Source of the DNA: Chara braunii
Lineage: Eukaryota > Streptophyta > Charophyceae > Charales > Characeae
NCBI GenBank assembly: GCA_003427395.1
Contig: BFEA01000270.1
Coordinates: 1,218,496-1,250,611, forward strand
Reading direction: 5' to 3'
DNA length: 32,116 nt
Shown: one piece after another, positions 19,196 to 28,443 of the stretch
Layout of the letters: every line of letters starts with the position of its first letter
Position numbering within the stretch: position 1 is the first letter of the stretch
Program-made: the position numbers and the translations under genes
The notes under the pieces: generated by a model
What the model was told of the DNA's origin: nothing
Seen by the model: the letters and a program-made list of their open reading frames with translations, nothing else
Databases searched by the model: none

Positions 19196-19495
19196 GGTCG
19201 AGCAATGTACATGGAGCCAAGGATACGCATAGTGATGAAAAGGACTCAAATGGACAATGCAGCGTCAGCAAAGCATCAACAAGCAATGTACATCCTGATA
19301 CATAGGAAAATACCACAATGTCGCGCAACGGAGGACTCAAAGATATGACCTGACCTGTCAGATACTGTCGCGACACCCCATCACACACCACACATGTGAG
19401 AGAGAGGGGAGGGACCGCATACACAGACAAAAGGTCCCTCATTGAGATACTGCGGATGAGGAGATGGGGGAGGAGGCGAGACGAGGATGGAGATG
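19196..19495. repeat. Dispersed repeat, copy A (empty site)
   Basis: About 300 bp similar to 21993-22084 plus 25525-25735. Shared landmarks are GTGATGAAAAGGACTC, AGCATCAACA, ATGACCTGAC, TGTCAGATACTG and a GATGAGG/GAC-rich end. Here it is continuous, whereas copy B is split by the minus-strand LINE at the point corresponding to 19288/19289. Confidence 0.85.
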
Positions 19496-19621
19496 AGGGA
19501 GAACACCAAGATCACGATAGCGAAGTCCAAAAATAGTCTCCCTGCCGAATATCCAATCAATATCTGCCACAAAATGTCGAATCAGATCCTGGGCCTCGTG
19601 GCCCGATGCAACCTCTGCCCG

Positions 19622-19624
<3 letters not shown>

Positions 19625-19682
<58 letters not shown>
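19625..19682. repeat. (CT)n microsatellite
   Basis: An uninterrupted CT dinucleotide array, followed by GAAGAAGAAG. Confidence 0.97.
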
Positions 19683-19685
<3 letters not shown>

Positions 19686-19717
19686 GAAGAAGAAGAAGAC
19701 CGGAGGAAAGAGAAGAG

Positions 19718-19861
19718 ATGGAGGGCGAGAGCGAGAAGAAGAAGAAGATGTCGTCCTACTCGCTGGCTCACCTACAGGTAACTAACGACATGTACTAACT
19801 GCCGCCAGCGTGTCTCTCTGTGCTGCAGGGCGCTGGCAAGAAGTCCAGCTATGACGCCCAG
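19718..19861 (+). CDS. Possible short exon pair
   Basis: ATG at 19718 opens a 20-codon exon (MEGESEKKKKMSSYSLAHLQ) ending CAG before GTAACT at 19778. A 51-base intron-like stretch carries a perfect TACTAAC branch-point sequence (19793-19799) and ends CTGCAG at 19828. A 33-base in-frame piece follows (GAGKKSSYDAQ, 19829-19861) and then CAG/GTAAGTAC, a near-consensus donor. The splice signals are good, but the coding content is too short to identify. It lies inside an LTR-like stretch, so it may be part of an element's 5' region or coincidence. A similar set of small exon-like pieces occurs on the minus strand at 28980-29560. Confidence 0.25.
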
Positions 19862-20432
19862 GTAAGTACTCCGCCGCTGCAGATATGGCCACCGCCTCTC
19901 TCTCTCCCTACCTACACCTCTACCTCTAACGCAGCGCTGTATCACGCTGCTCCAGCAGCGTGTCGCCCAAGAAGTGAGCTACTCGAACTGTACCTAGAGC
20001 AGGGCTGGCCCAGCTATATATAACGGTGGACATGGCTGCGATGCCCTAGTCCTGCTCTAGGCGCTAGGCCTCAGAAACGGCCTGCCTGGGTCCCTACCGG
20101 ACGTCCAGGCCCTCCCTCTGATGCAGCAGGGAGTGTCTGCTGCCGGACGAAAACAAACCTGGCCCAAAAGGGCCTGACCACGGATGGAGAAGGCCCAAAC
20201 TGCGGCCTTGGTCCGAACAGACCGTAAGTCTGTTCGGACGTACTGCAAGTCCGAAACAGCACCTGAAACAGACAAAAGTAGAACAGCAAACAAATAAATA
20301 AATGCTGCCTCAAACCGAACCCTGCGGCCCCAAGGGCTGGCCGTGGGCCTCCAGGGCGCAGGCCTCAATGGTGTGCGGCCTGGGGGCCCTCAGCAACCGT
20401 CGGGCCCCCGAAACGGGGCCCGTGTGCAGGCT

Positions 20433-21540
20433 CAGCATGTGACACCCTGGCTCAGTGGGTGGTGGGGTCCAATCGTCTGTGGGGTTCAATCGTGATGTGA
20501 GTATGTCGTGTGCCGCTTTCCTCAATGTTGGATGTGTGCCATTGTGTAGACTGCCTCGTCTGCACTCCACCTCTGCCTTGCTGCCTGTACCGCTTGCTTC
20601 GCATGTGGTTCTCTGCAAGTTGACGTGTTCGCTGTGTGGTGTGGCCGTGTTGTTGGTGTTGCCTTGCACTTCGCTCTGCTGCCTTGCTGGCCATCCGCTG
20701 GCCGTGCCTTCCGTATTTGCTGCTTGTGTGCCTTGTAGGTTGGTTGCCTTGTTGCTGTTGCCTTGTGCGTCGCTGCAGGGTTGCCGAGCTGCTGGTCTTC
20801 TCGCCCTGTCATCCCTTGCAGTGTGGTTGCCTTGCTTGTATTGCCTTGTGCTTCACTACACAGTTGCTGTGCTGTTCATCTGTCATCCACTTGCGATGTC
20901 GTTCCTTGCAGTCGTCTTTAGCGCTGAGCAGCCGTGTTGCCTCTACAGCGTTGCCTGGTGCTTCACTGAGTTGCAGCCCGTTGTTGTGTTCTGTTTGGGG
21001 GACAGTCTGCCTTCAACAAGGGTCAAAGGGTTCATGACCCAAACCATCCAATCTGAAGATTCCACAGATTGTCGAGGGTTCAGCCTCCTGATGAGTCGGT
21101 GCAACTCAATCTATCATCAGTTGTATTTTTTTCGCTTTGTGTTTTTTTGCAACTTGTGCTTTGGTCTGCCCTGTTGTCTTGTTGCCTTGCTGCTTCTTGA
21201 CTTCCTGTCCATTCTTTTCTTGCTTATTTGTTTGCCTGCCCACCCGCCTCCCCTATGCCATCCAGCCTATGTTCCGTGCTGTTGCGTCACCGCCCCAGTG
21301 CTAGTTCTTGACTTGTTGTTGCCGCCTCATTCTTCTGCCAAGTGCTATTTGTCTGCCCGCCCGCCTCCCCCATGCCCTCTATCATTTGTTCTTTGCTGCG
21401 AATGTCGTCCAAGTGCCGTGTTGCGTCTTGACCTTTGCCTTGGAATTTTTTTTGCCTCATACTTGCCGTGCCGCTGGTTGGTTTCATGTTTTTCTTTTTG
21501 TTTCATGGCTTTTGAAAGCTGTACATTATAAGCATTCTTT
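20433..21540. repeat. A-poor degenerate repeat region
   Basis: The plus strand is rich in T, G and C and poor in A, with many degenerate copies of TTGCCTTG followed by TGCTTCACT-type words (20650-20990, again near 21170). The long open frame through it (20455-21531) encodes a Leu/Cys/Pro-rich sequence that follows from base composition. A 25-base piece at 21072-21096 resembles the dispersed repeat at 28187 (GGGTTCAGCCTCCTGATGA). Confidence 0.6.
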
Positions 21541-21649
21541 TCTATGGGCATCCCGGGCTGCGGGCTCTTTCCCTGTGTTGTTTATAAGCACACCTTCTGG
21601 CGCAACATCCCACGGCACGGTCACAAGCCTCGTACCACACAACACACAG

Positions 21650-21753
21650 ACGCACACATACACACACACACACACATGCACACGCATATGCATATGCACA
21701 CACACACCTCTTTTTCTTTGTAGAGTTGCATATAGTGAACATGACGACACATG

Positions 21754-21784
<31 letters not shown>

Positions 21785-21990
21785 ACACACACAGACCCAC
21801 ACCCACACCCACGCCCACCCACCCACCCACCCACCCCCCCACACACACACACCTTGTCTTTGTAGAGTTGCGTATAGCAAATATGACGATACACGCACTC
21901 ACATGCAAATCGACACCCACACCCATGCCCACCTACACACACCCATCCACCCACCCACCCACACACACACACACACACTGATGCATGCTC
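21650..21990. repeat. (CA)n/(CCCA)n array with an embedded duplicated motif
   Basis: CA-rich and CCCACA-rich microsatellites. Two copies of a roughly 45-base motif (CTTTGTAGAGTTGC..TATAG..ATATGACGA-type) lie at about 21712-21756 and 21854-21898, each followed by a CA tract. Related copies occur at 26028-26065 (minus) and 28268-28290 (plus). Confidence 0.85.
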
Positions 21991-21992
21991 TA

Positions 21993-22084
21993 TCGAGTGA
22001 TGCATATGGACCCAAAGGATCCGCAAAGTGATGAAAAGGACTCGAATGAACAATGCAGCATCAGAGAAGCATCAACAGGCAATG
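21993..22084. repeat. Dispersed repeat, copy B, left part
   Basis: Matches 19196-19288 and stops abruptly at the T14 run (the poly(A) tail of the minus-strand LINE). The right part resumes at 25525. Confidence 0.85.
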
Positions 22085-22098
22085 TTTTTTTTTTTTTT

Positions 22099-22568
22099 GG
22101 AAGAAAGCCTTGGCTGTCTATTAGAAGGGATGATACGAGCAGCCACCCCTAGTAGTGGCCTCCAGCTGCTCCATCTATTGGTGGGGAGCTGCACCTGCTG
22201 GAAAATGGGTCCAGCATCCCTTATACAATCGGCAAAAGCTGTTATCCAGATCATTGTGTTGTAGCCGCCAGCATTGATTGCCCCTGACTCTTTGGGGGGT
22301 CGACTGTGTGGGTAGTGATGCGTGTGTTGGTGAGCTAGGCCTGCCTCATCAGCCCTTTTGGGGGCCACCTGATTCTATCTGTAACCCCTAGCAGTCTAGC
22401 TACTATTTCTGTTGTCATCCTTCCTTACAGTCTAAACTACAGTCTGAGCACTCTTCAGCCTCTTTAAACCCTAAACCCTTCCTCCCATTGTGCACTTGCT
22501 CTCACCCTCTCCAACTGTCAGTCATTCTTCCGGCCCCAAATTGGCTCCCCTTGGGGGGCTTTTGTCCT
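22099..22568 (-). other. 3' UTR of the minus-strand LINE
   Basis: About 470 bases between the end of the ORF2 remnant and the poly(A) tail. No other gene is seen. Confidence 0.7.
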
Positions 22569-25523
22569 CTATTCCCTGTCTCTTTCTTCCCATCGCTCTC
22601 CCCCATACCATTCTATTCCTACTAGGCTGTTAGCAAGGGAGGGGGGCGGGGGGGAATAACTCCGGTAATTCTTCCTTTGGTCGCATTGGGATTGAGTTGT
22701 CCAGCTTGGTCCAGTCGTGGAAAAGGACTCTGTAGTCTTTGTTTGTCCCCTTGTTGTCCTGCATCCTCCCTTGTTCCCTTCTTTCCCCATTCCATTCCAG
22801 TTCCCATCCTCCCCCCTGTTTCCCCCCCAAGCCTGCTTTTGCAGAGTTCTTGTATCCTTTGTTTTATTTCGTTCAATGTGTGTATGTGACTGAGACTTGA
22901 CTTCCTCCCACCGTGTTGTTATGTTCGTGTGAATTTGTTGTTGTATGCTTTCCATAAACTCCGGCCCTCCCAACCTCAGTCCTTTCATCTCGTAGGTGCA
23001 GCGGCGTCTCCAGAGTGCCCATAGCACTGCCCTGCGTCCCAGTTTGAACATATTGAGAGTGAAATTATCAGGCTGTCCGGCGGGCCATATCTCAAACAGC
23101 AAGGCTTTCCAGTCCCATGGCCAGGGTGCCCCTGTTCCAAGATGATCCCAGACCCTGTCCCACCATCGCCAAAGCCAAACCGTGCTGGAGCATTGTAGAA
23201 AAATATGTTCTATCGTTTCTGTTTTTTTCCTTGATGGGAATGCACTGGAGCAGAGACTGCACCAGGGTACGGCGAGCCCTCTCTGTTCGAGAGTCGTCCT
23301 GTCTATCAGCCAATTGTTGGTTGGTAGGCACCGGGGCTCTACCTGCCATTGCAGGGAAGCGAGATTCACAGGTTTCTTCTTAGTCAGCTGAAACCATTTC
23401 ACGTTTTTAGTGATTCCTTGCTAACGTTCAGGTGTTTCATCCATCTCGTTTCCACCTGGTCCCGCAGGTTGATTTTTGGTCGGAGCAGTCTGTATGTTGC
23501 TTTAACTGTTATGTTGTACAGTGTGTTGTACAGTGTCCTAGTGCTTTCGTTGCCCCTACCGACTGTGTTTGTCCATACCCACTCTAATGGGTCAAGAGGC
23601 AGCTGGGATATCGGGGTGTCCGAAAGAAATGCCACCCTTCTGTCTTTCACCAGAAGCACCCTGATTCTTGAGAGTTCATGCTCCCCACAAAGCTGTATCT
23701 GCTCTGGATTGCAGGGAATTATCCTTGCCTATCATGAATGTATCTGCCACCCCTGGCCCTTTTGGATTACAGCACACCATGTTGCCCACCACCTCCTGGC
23801 GAACCCGAAGTTCCACCCAGTCAGACTCTTGTAACGAGGGTCCCTTTTTTAGGGTTTTCCACCAGCTAAGGGGGACACATTCTATTATACTTTCCAGTTC
23901 TCCCTCGGGTCTATGGCAGTATCGCAGTTTCTCTTTGAGTTGGTACCGGCTAATCCAATCTCTTTTGTCCGCCTCCCAAATGTCCATGTTTCTAAGAACC
24001 CCCCGTTTCACCCAACCTTTCCAGGGGGAGTCCATGCAGTGAAGGATTTGACCCCTCGAGTTCACTATCCCTCTATTTCCCGAATAGTGGTTGTCGGGCT
24101 ACCTCGTCCCATCTTTCTGGTTGGGGTTTGTCCGGCAGGGGGAGGTTCCTCTATATCTTTAGAAGAGCTGGCCAAAAGGGGTCGTTGTGAAGGTCCTCTC
24201 TTGCCTCTTGCCTGGTGAATTGGTCGAGGGGTTTTCTTGCCAGGATCGCCGTCTCGGGAGTGGCCATTCTCTGTTCTCTAACCACGTGAGCGGGTTGATA
24301 TGGGCCGGTGTCTCCATGGCCAGTCGAGAGATTTGATCTAAGGCCAGCTCCTTCCATGGGATGTGTGGGCAAAAGAGCAGACATTTGCGACATTTTATGG
24401 CCAATGCCTTGGTTTTTGTTGCCGGGTCAATTATACCCAGTCCCCCTTTCGCTTTGGGTTGGATTATTGCCTCCCATGCAACCCTGTTGATCACATTTTG
24501 TTCTTCGTGGTCACCTCGCCATAGAAACGCGGCTATTTGCCGCTGGAGGGGGCGAAGGGCAACCTTGTCCAACACCCAGATGGCCAATCTATACCAAAGA
24601 GAGGCGAGTACAACATTGTTGATCACCAGGGTCCTACCGATCAGTGAGGTGTGTTTGTCCTTCCATAATGCTAGCTTCTCTAAGGAGGGGTTGGATATCC
24701 ATTCATTATTGGTTGATGGTCTGCCATTTGTCGTCAATGAGGCTCCCAGGACTCGAATGGGGGCCTCTTGGGGGAGCCACCTAACCCTTGGTTGTTCTGG
24801 GGGTCTTACTCCTTGGTGATGGATCCACCATCCGAGGGTCTTGTTCCCCTAGTTGACTCTCATGTTGGATAGGGTACACACATCGGTCCATCATGTTTTG
24901 GACTAACTTTCATGGACTCTTGCGTTGCGTCAACCATCAGGGTGAGGTCATTAGCGAATAGTGAGCAAACTGGGATGGCTTCTTTTGGGATCGACGATAT
25001 TTGTATTCTCTTGATGTCTTTGTGGACCCTTAAGTTTGTTGCCAGCGCCTCCATAACTATGACAAAAGAAACGGGGCTAGGTCACCTTGTCTCACAGATC
25101 TCTGCATGTTGATAGGCGGTGCTAGGTCGTCGTTGGCCATGACTCTGATTGTTGCATTTTTATGCAGGATTCCCACCCATCATCTGAACCGTGGTCCGAA
25201 GTTCAGCTTTTCCAGGCATTATCTCGGAATGTCCATTCTACATGGTCATAAGCTTTCTCAAAATCAATGAAGATGAGTGCGGCGCTTCGTTTAGGTTGTC
25301 TTGCTAGCTTGATCACCGCATTGACTAAGAGGATGTTATCCTGGATGTTTCTTCCCTTGATGAATCCTGTCTGGTCTGGGTGGACAACATCCTCCATTAG
25401 CTTAGCCATCCGGTTTGCTAGCGCTTTAGCCACCATCTTGTAAACCATTGTGAGGAGTGTGATAGGTTTGTAGTTTCAAATATTCGTCTTTGCTCCTTTT
25501 TTGTATAGGAGTGTTAGAACCCC
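22569..25523 (-). pseudogene. LINE ORF2 remnant: RT core to zinc-finger domain
   Basis: Read from right to left. An RT finger segment (GVLTLLYKKGAKT, then an in-frame stop) is followed by VHPDQTGFIKGRNIQDNI and motif A IDFEKAYDHVEW (25203-25448). Motif C reads LFANDLTLM at about 24938-24958; the first catalytic Asp of FADD is replaced by Asn. The thumb SLIGRTLVINN and GGLGIIDPATKTKAL lie in 24159-24737. More C-terminal pieces follow at 23676-24065 and 23399-23659. The terminal zf-RVT domain (CLPTNNWLIDR, CSLC, EHIFLQC) lies in 22569-23402. Several frame changes separate the pieces. The endonuclease domain is missing. Confidence 0.9.
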
Positions 25524-25524
25524 T

Positions 25525-25735
25525 TGCATCCAGATACACACAAAAATAGCACAATGTAGCGCAGCAGAAGACTCAAAAATATGACCTGACTTGTCAGATA
25601 CTGACGCGACTCAACCCATCAGATGAGAGAGAGGAGGACCAAATGCATAGAATCAAGGTCCCTCCTTTGACGCGCACATGGGGAGATACCATGGATGAGG
25701 TGGATAGAGGAAGGGCAAGACGAAGATGGAGATGT
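25525..25735. repeat. Dispersed repeat, copy B, right part
   Basis: Resumes the match to copy A at TGCATCC (TACATCC in copy A, 19289) and follows it through ATGACCTGAC, TGTCAGATACTG and the GATGAGG block. It ends at a (CT)n array. Confidence 0.85.
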
Positions 25736-25755
25736 GGCTGGTTGGCTGGCTGGCT

Positions 25756-25756
25756 G

Positions 25757-25819
<63 letters not shown>
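25756..25819. repeat. (CT)n microsatellite
   Basis: A CT dinucleotide array, preceded by GGCTGGCTGGCTG. Confidence 0.97.
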
Positions 25820-25821
<2 letters not shown>

Positions 25822-25854
25822 GTGTTTGCCATGTTCGCTATTATGTGGTGTGTT

Positions 25855-26020
25855 TGTGCCTGCGTGTGTGTGTGTGCTCGTGTGTGTATGTGTGTGTGCA
25901 CGCAGATGGGTGTGTGCGTGTGCGCGGATGTGTCTCCATATATGTGTGTGTGTGCGATGATGTGTGTGTGTGTGCCGACGTGTGTGTGTGTGTGTGCATA
26001 TTCGTGTGTGTGCGTGTGAT
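25855..26020. repeat. (GT)n-rich microsatellite, impure
   Basis: GT/TGCG-rich array with interruptions. Apparent long frames across it (Thr-His or Val-Cys repeats) are composition artefacts. Confidence 0.9.
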
Positions 26021-26027
26021 TGTTGTC

Positions 26028-26118
26028 ACTTTCGCCATACATAACTCCACAAAAGGAAGCATGACAGACTGTTTCGCCGGACTTAAAGGAGGTTGAACCT
26101 CCACAGTCTGCCCAGGAT
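26028..26118 (-). repeat. Dispersed palindrome-containing repeat, minus copy
   Basis: Its reverse complement aligns with 28187-28292: GCATCCTGGG, GGTTCAACCTCC, AAACAGTCTG, TCATGCTT, then TATG..GA and ACAACA before a CA tract. It holds the perfect inverted repeat GGAGGTTGAACCTCC (26090-26104). Confidence 0.8.
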
Positions 26119-26228
26119 GCAAGTGCATACATGCACGGGCATGTGTGTGTCCAGGATGCAAGTGCGTACATGCGTGGGCATGCGTGTGTCCAGAATTCAA
26201 GTGTGTACATGTGTGGGTATGTGCGTCC
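26112..26228. repeat. 39-bp minisatellite, three units
   Basis: Units 26112-26150, 26151-26189 and 26190-26228 each begin CCAG. Units 1 and 2 are nearly identical; unit 3 has diverged. Confidence 0.92.
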
Positions 26229-26573
26229 ATCTGCGTGCTTGCTTTCGCGCGCGAGAGAGGGAGGGCGCCTTCGACCGTGAGCGAGAACCATCAGCCGCAC
26301 TATAGGGCCATACAATTCAGCGCGTAGAGGAGTCTGTTCGTGTAAGGCGTTTGTCTGCTTCGTTATGATGCAGTGCATCCTGTAGAGTTTGTCGGCGGGT
26401 CGCGTGTAGAGTACGGCCAGGCCCTGAACTCAGCGGGCCGTCAACGGGCCAATGCCCAACAGGCACTGGGCATGAGGCCCGGCAGTTTTTTCGACTACCT
26501 ACCGGCCCGTACAGGTCCTCTTTCCAACGGCCTCGTTGATCCAGACCGTCAGCTGGCTCGACGGTTCAGATCA

Positions 26574-26605
26574 TCGTGCGATCTTAAGACTTTAAGATTG
26601 CGCGA
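26574..26605. repeat. Hairpin 1, imperfect
   Basis: TCGTGCGATCTTAA pairs with TTAAGATTGCGCGA with two mismatches that would be G-U pairs in RNA. Confidence 0.75.
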
Positions 26606-26643
26606 CAATCCAGGCCATCCGACCTGGCGAACAGGCTGGATCG

Positions 26644-26683
26644 TCGCGCGATCTTAAAGTCTTCAAGGCTTAAGATCGCGCGA
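26644..26683. repeat. Hairpin 2, perfect 14-bp stem
   Basis: TCGCGCGATCTTAA (26644-26657) is the exact reverse complement of TTAAGATCGCGCGA (26670-26683), with a 12-base loop. Confidence 0.92.
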
Positions 26684-26764
26684 AAATCTGGACCGTCGGG
26701 CCAGTAGGACCGCGGCAGCCCGGAGTGCCCATTTCTCACGTTAGCGATTTCAATAAGTGTAGGG

Positions 26765-26844
26765 ATTGTGCTTCATTTTGCTTGCTATATGTTCCATTGT
26801 AGGATTGCCTCATCTCAAGTGTGCTTCATTGTCCGAAATAGAGG
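26765..26844. repeat. 80-bp direct repeat, copy 1
   Basis: ATTGTGCTTCATTTTGCTTG through ATAGAGG, repeated at 27033-27112 with few changes. Confidence 0.92.
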
Positions 26845-26914
26845 TAAAGCTGCTTCGACTTTGGATCTTATCTTCTGGGCAGAACAGGGACTGTTGTGGT
26901 GACAATCCACAACA

Positions 26915-26973
26915 CACCCACACCCACATACACGCACACACTCACACACACACGCACACACACACACACACGC
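26915..26973. repeat. (CA)n microsatellite
   Basis: An impure CA array between the two 80-bp direct repeats. Confidence 0.95.
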
Positions 26974-27032
26974 CCCAAAGAAAACTGAAGTAAAGAGAGT
27001 CGGAAAGGGATATAAGTTCATATAACAAATCC

Positions 27033-27112
27033 ATTGTGCTTCATTTTGCTTGCGATATATTTCATTGTAGGATTGGCTCATCTCAAGTGTGCTTCATTAT
27101 CTGCAATAGAGG
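27033..27112. repeat. 80-bp direct repeat, copy 2
   Basis: The second copy of 26765-26844. The two copies lie 268 bases apart, start to start. Confidence 0.92.
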
Positions 27113-27262
27113 CCCGTACTAGCAAGCTATTCCTTTTTGTGGTTGGTCAATTTGTCGATCGTTCTATTTCCATGCATGGCCTAATTCTTTGCCCTGCTGT
27201 AGAGCAGGTGCTGTTTGTTGATGAAGGCATGTTTGTGGGTGGTAACAATCTTCTTAGGCGGG

Positions 27263-27595
27263 AATGTTTGTTTGGAGTCATGGTCACGGTATCTTCGAGA
27301 GGAGGCTGAGAGAGTCTTTGGTGTGGGTGTCACTCCCATGGGGCTGCCCTTTTGCAGCACATGGAAGGCGGTGGTGCTTCCATGTTGTTTTAAGCAGTGG
27401 TGCTCCTGGTGTCGCGTGGAGATTCTGTGAATGTATGCTTGGAGTTCTGGCCACAGTATCTTGGCAAGGAGACTCAGAGAGTGTTTGCAGTCAGTGCCAT
27501 TCCCATCGGCCGCACTTTTGGAGCACATGGAAGAAACAGGGACTTCCAGGGTGTTTTAAGCAGTAGCCCTCCTGGTGTGCGTGAAGATCTTGTGG
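27263..27595 (+). repeat. ~167-bp tandem duplication, possibly coding
   Basis: Unit 1 is about 27263-27428 and unit 2 about 27430-27595. In one frame of each unit the peptides align: NVCLESWSRYLREEAERVFG with NVCLEFWPQYLGKETQRVFA, followed by P-M/I-G. The units are in different frames relative to each other, so this is not one continuous protein today. I do not recognise the family. Confidence 0.7.
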
Positions 27596-27929
27596 TCTTT
27601 TGGGAATATGGTACTCTATACACTCCAGAGAAGGACTGTCTAGCCATGGACCGATAGAGATAGTGGTGATGTGAATGGGTCGTTTGGGAGGAATAGGAGT
27701 GCCAGTGCTGCTGTGTTTGTGGGCCGACTTGGAGGGCTCTCCTAATTTCTTCGGACTATTGCTCGATCTGGTTGGTGCTTTCTTGCTGGTGGAGCCTTCT
27801 GTGTTTGGTATGTCGCCTTCTGCCCTTTACCTTTGTTTTTATAGATTGAACAAACCATATATATTTATGCCAGTGTGTCGCCTCGGTGGCAGACGGGCGT
27901 GTGGGCACTTCCTGCTCAACCATGGAAAC
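27596..27929. other. No supported gene
   Basis: The plus strand has an open frame from 27675, but it runs into a duplicated segment and a CA microsatellite and has no recognisable domain. Confidence 0.4.
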
Positions 27930-28044
27930 GTGGGGAACCTTGCACCTACTATTGTATTGTCCATCTATACTTCTTCTGTTTATGGATGGTTTGTGATGGT
28001 ATGTGGATGGAATGAGAGAGAGAGAGAGAGTTTGGGGATGTTGA

Positions 28045-28098
<54 letters not shown>
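27930..28098. repeat. Duplicated segment ending in (CA)n, copy 1
   Basis: GTGGGGAACCTTGCACCT through GGATGTTGACAAAC, then a CA array. It matches 28331-28504. Copy 1 has a longer GA stretch. Confidence 0.93.
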
Positions 28099-28100
<2 letters not shown>

Positions 28101-28186
28101 GTTGGTGTGAGTAAAGTCGGCCACTTTTCTCAGGGGTATCGCTAACTCTGGCTGATGTGGTGTGTCCTTGTCCATCAGTCAAATGC

Positions 28187-28289
28187 ATCCTGGGAAGGCT
28201 GTCAGGGTTCAACCTCCTGATGACTTGGTGAAAATCCAACAAAACAGTCTGGCACAGTCATGCTTTTTTGAGTGTATAGTCAATATGAC

Positions 28290-28292
<3 letters not shown>
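28187..28292 (+). repeat. Dispersed palindrome-containing repeat, plus copy
   Basis: Aligns with the reverse complement of 26028-26118. It runs directly into a (CA)n array at about 28289-28330. Confidence 0.8.
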
Positions 28293-28330
<38 letters not shown>

Positions 28331-28333
<3 letters not shown>

Positions 28334-28443
28334 GGGAACCTTGCACCTTCTGTTGTATTGTTCATCTATACTTTTTTTGTTTATGGATGGCTTGTGATGG
28401 TATGTGGGTGGAATGAGAGAGAATTTGGGGATGTTAACAAACA

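Larger units (their letters stand above)
19358..20432 (+). other. LTR-like stretch
   Basis: It begins TGTCAGATACTG and ends CATGTGACA, similar in terminus, length (about 1075 bp) and internal order to the solo LTR at 1130-2232: GATGAGG-type purine block, (CT/GA)n with GAAGAAG, CTG-rich part, then GGCCCAAA-type palindromic blocks. It contains TATATATAA at 20015-20023. I see no flanking duplication, and the repeat shared with copy B extends upstream of the TG, so the left end is doubtful. Confidence 0.3.
22085..25524 (-). mobile_element. 5'-truncated LINE, minus strand
   Basis: About 3.4 kb of a LINE related to the one at 265-18644. Its poly(A) tail is the T14 run at 22085-22098. The 5' end is truncated inside ORF2 near the GVLTLLYKKG motif (about 25500-25523). 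It lies inside copy B of the dispersed repeat. Comparison with copy A shows the flanks meet with no obvious target duplication. Confidence 0.88.
26229..26764. other. Non-coding stretch with two hairpins
   Basis: No gene is supported. The sequence has GGCC-rich blocks like those near the ends of the LTR-like regions at 2080-2220 and 20080-20430, and two AT-centred hairpins. Confidence 0.4.

Noticed and set aside
20455-21531. A 358-codon plus-strand open frame that looks like a membrane protein
   Set aside because: Its Leu/Cys/Pro content follows from A-poor degenerate repeats. There is no domain pattern, and overlapping frames are open too.
21526-22053. Frames rich in Val-Cys or Thr-His across the CA array
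   Set aside because: Pure microsatellite translation.
22455-22480. CCCTAAACCC resembling a plant telomere repeat
   Set aside because: Only about one and a half units, inside a LINE 3' UTR. Too short to mean anything.
25653-26378. Minus-strand frame of 241 codons rich in Thr-His and Arg-Glu
   Set aside because: It is a translation of (CT)n and (GT)n microsatellites.
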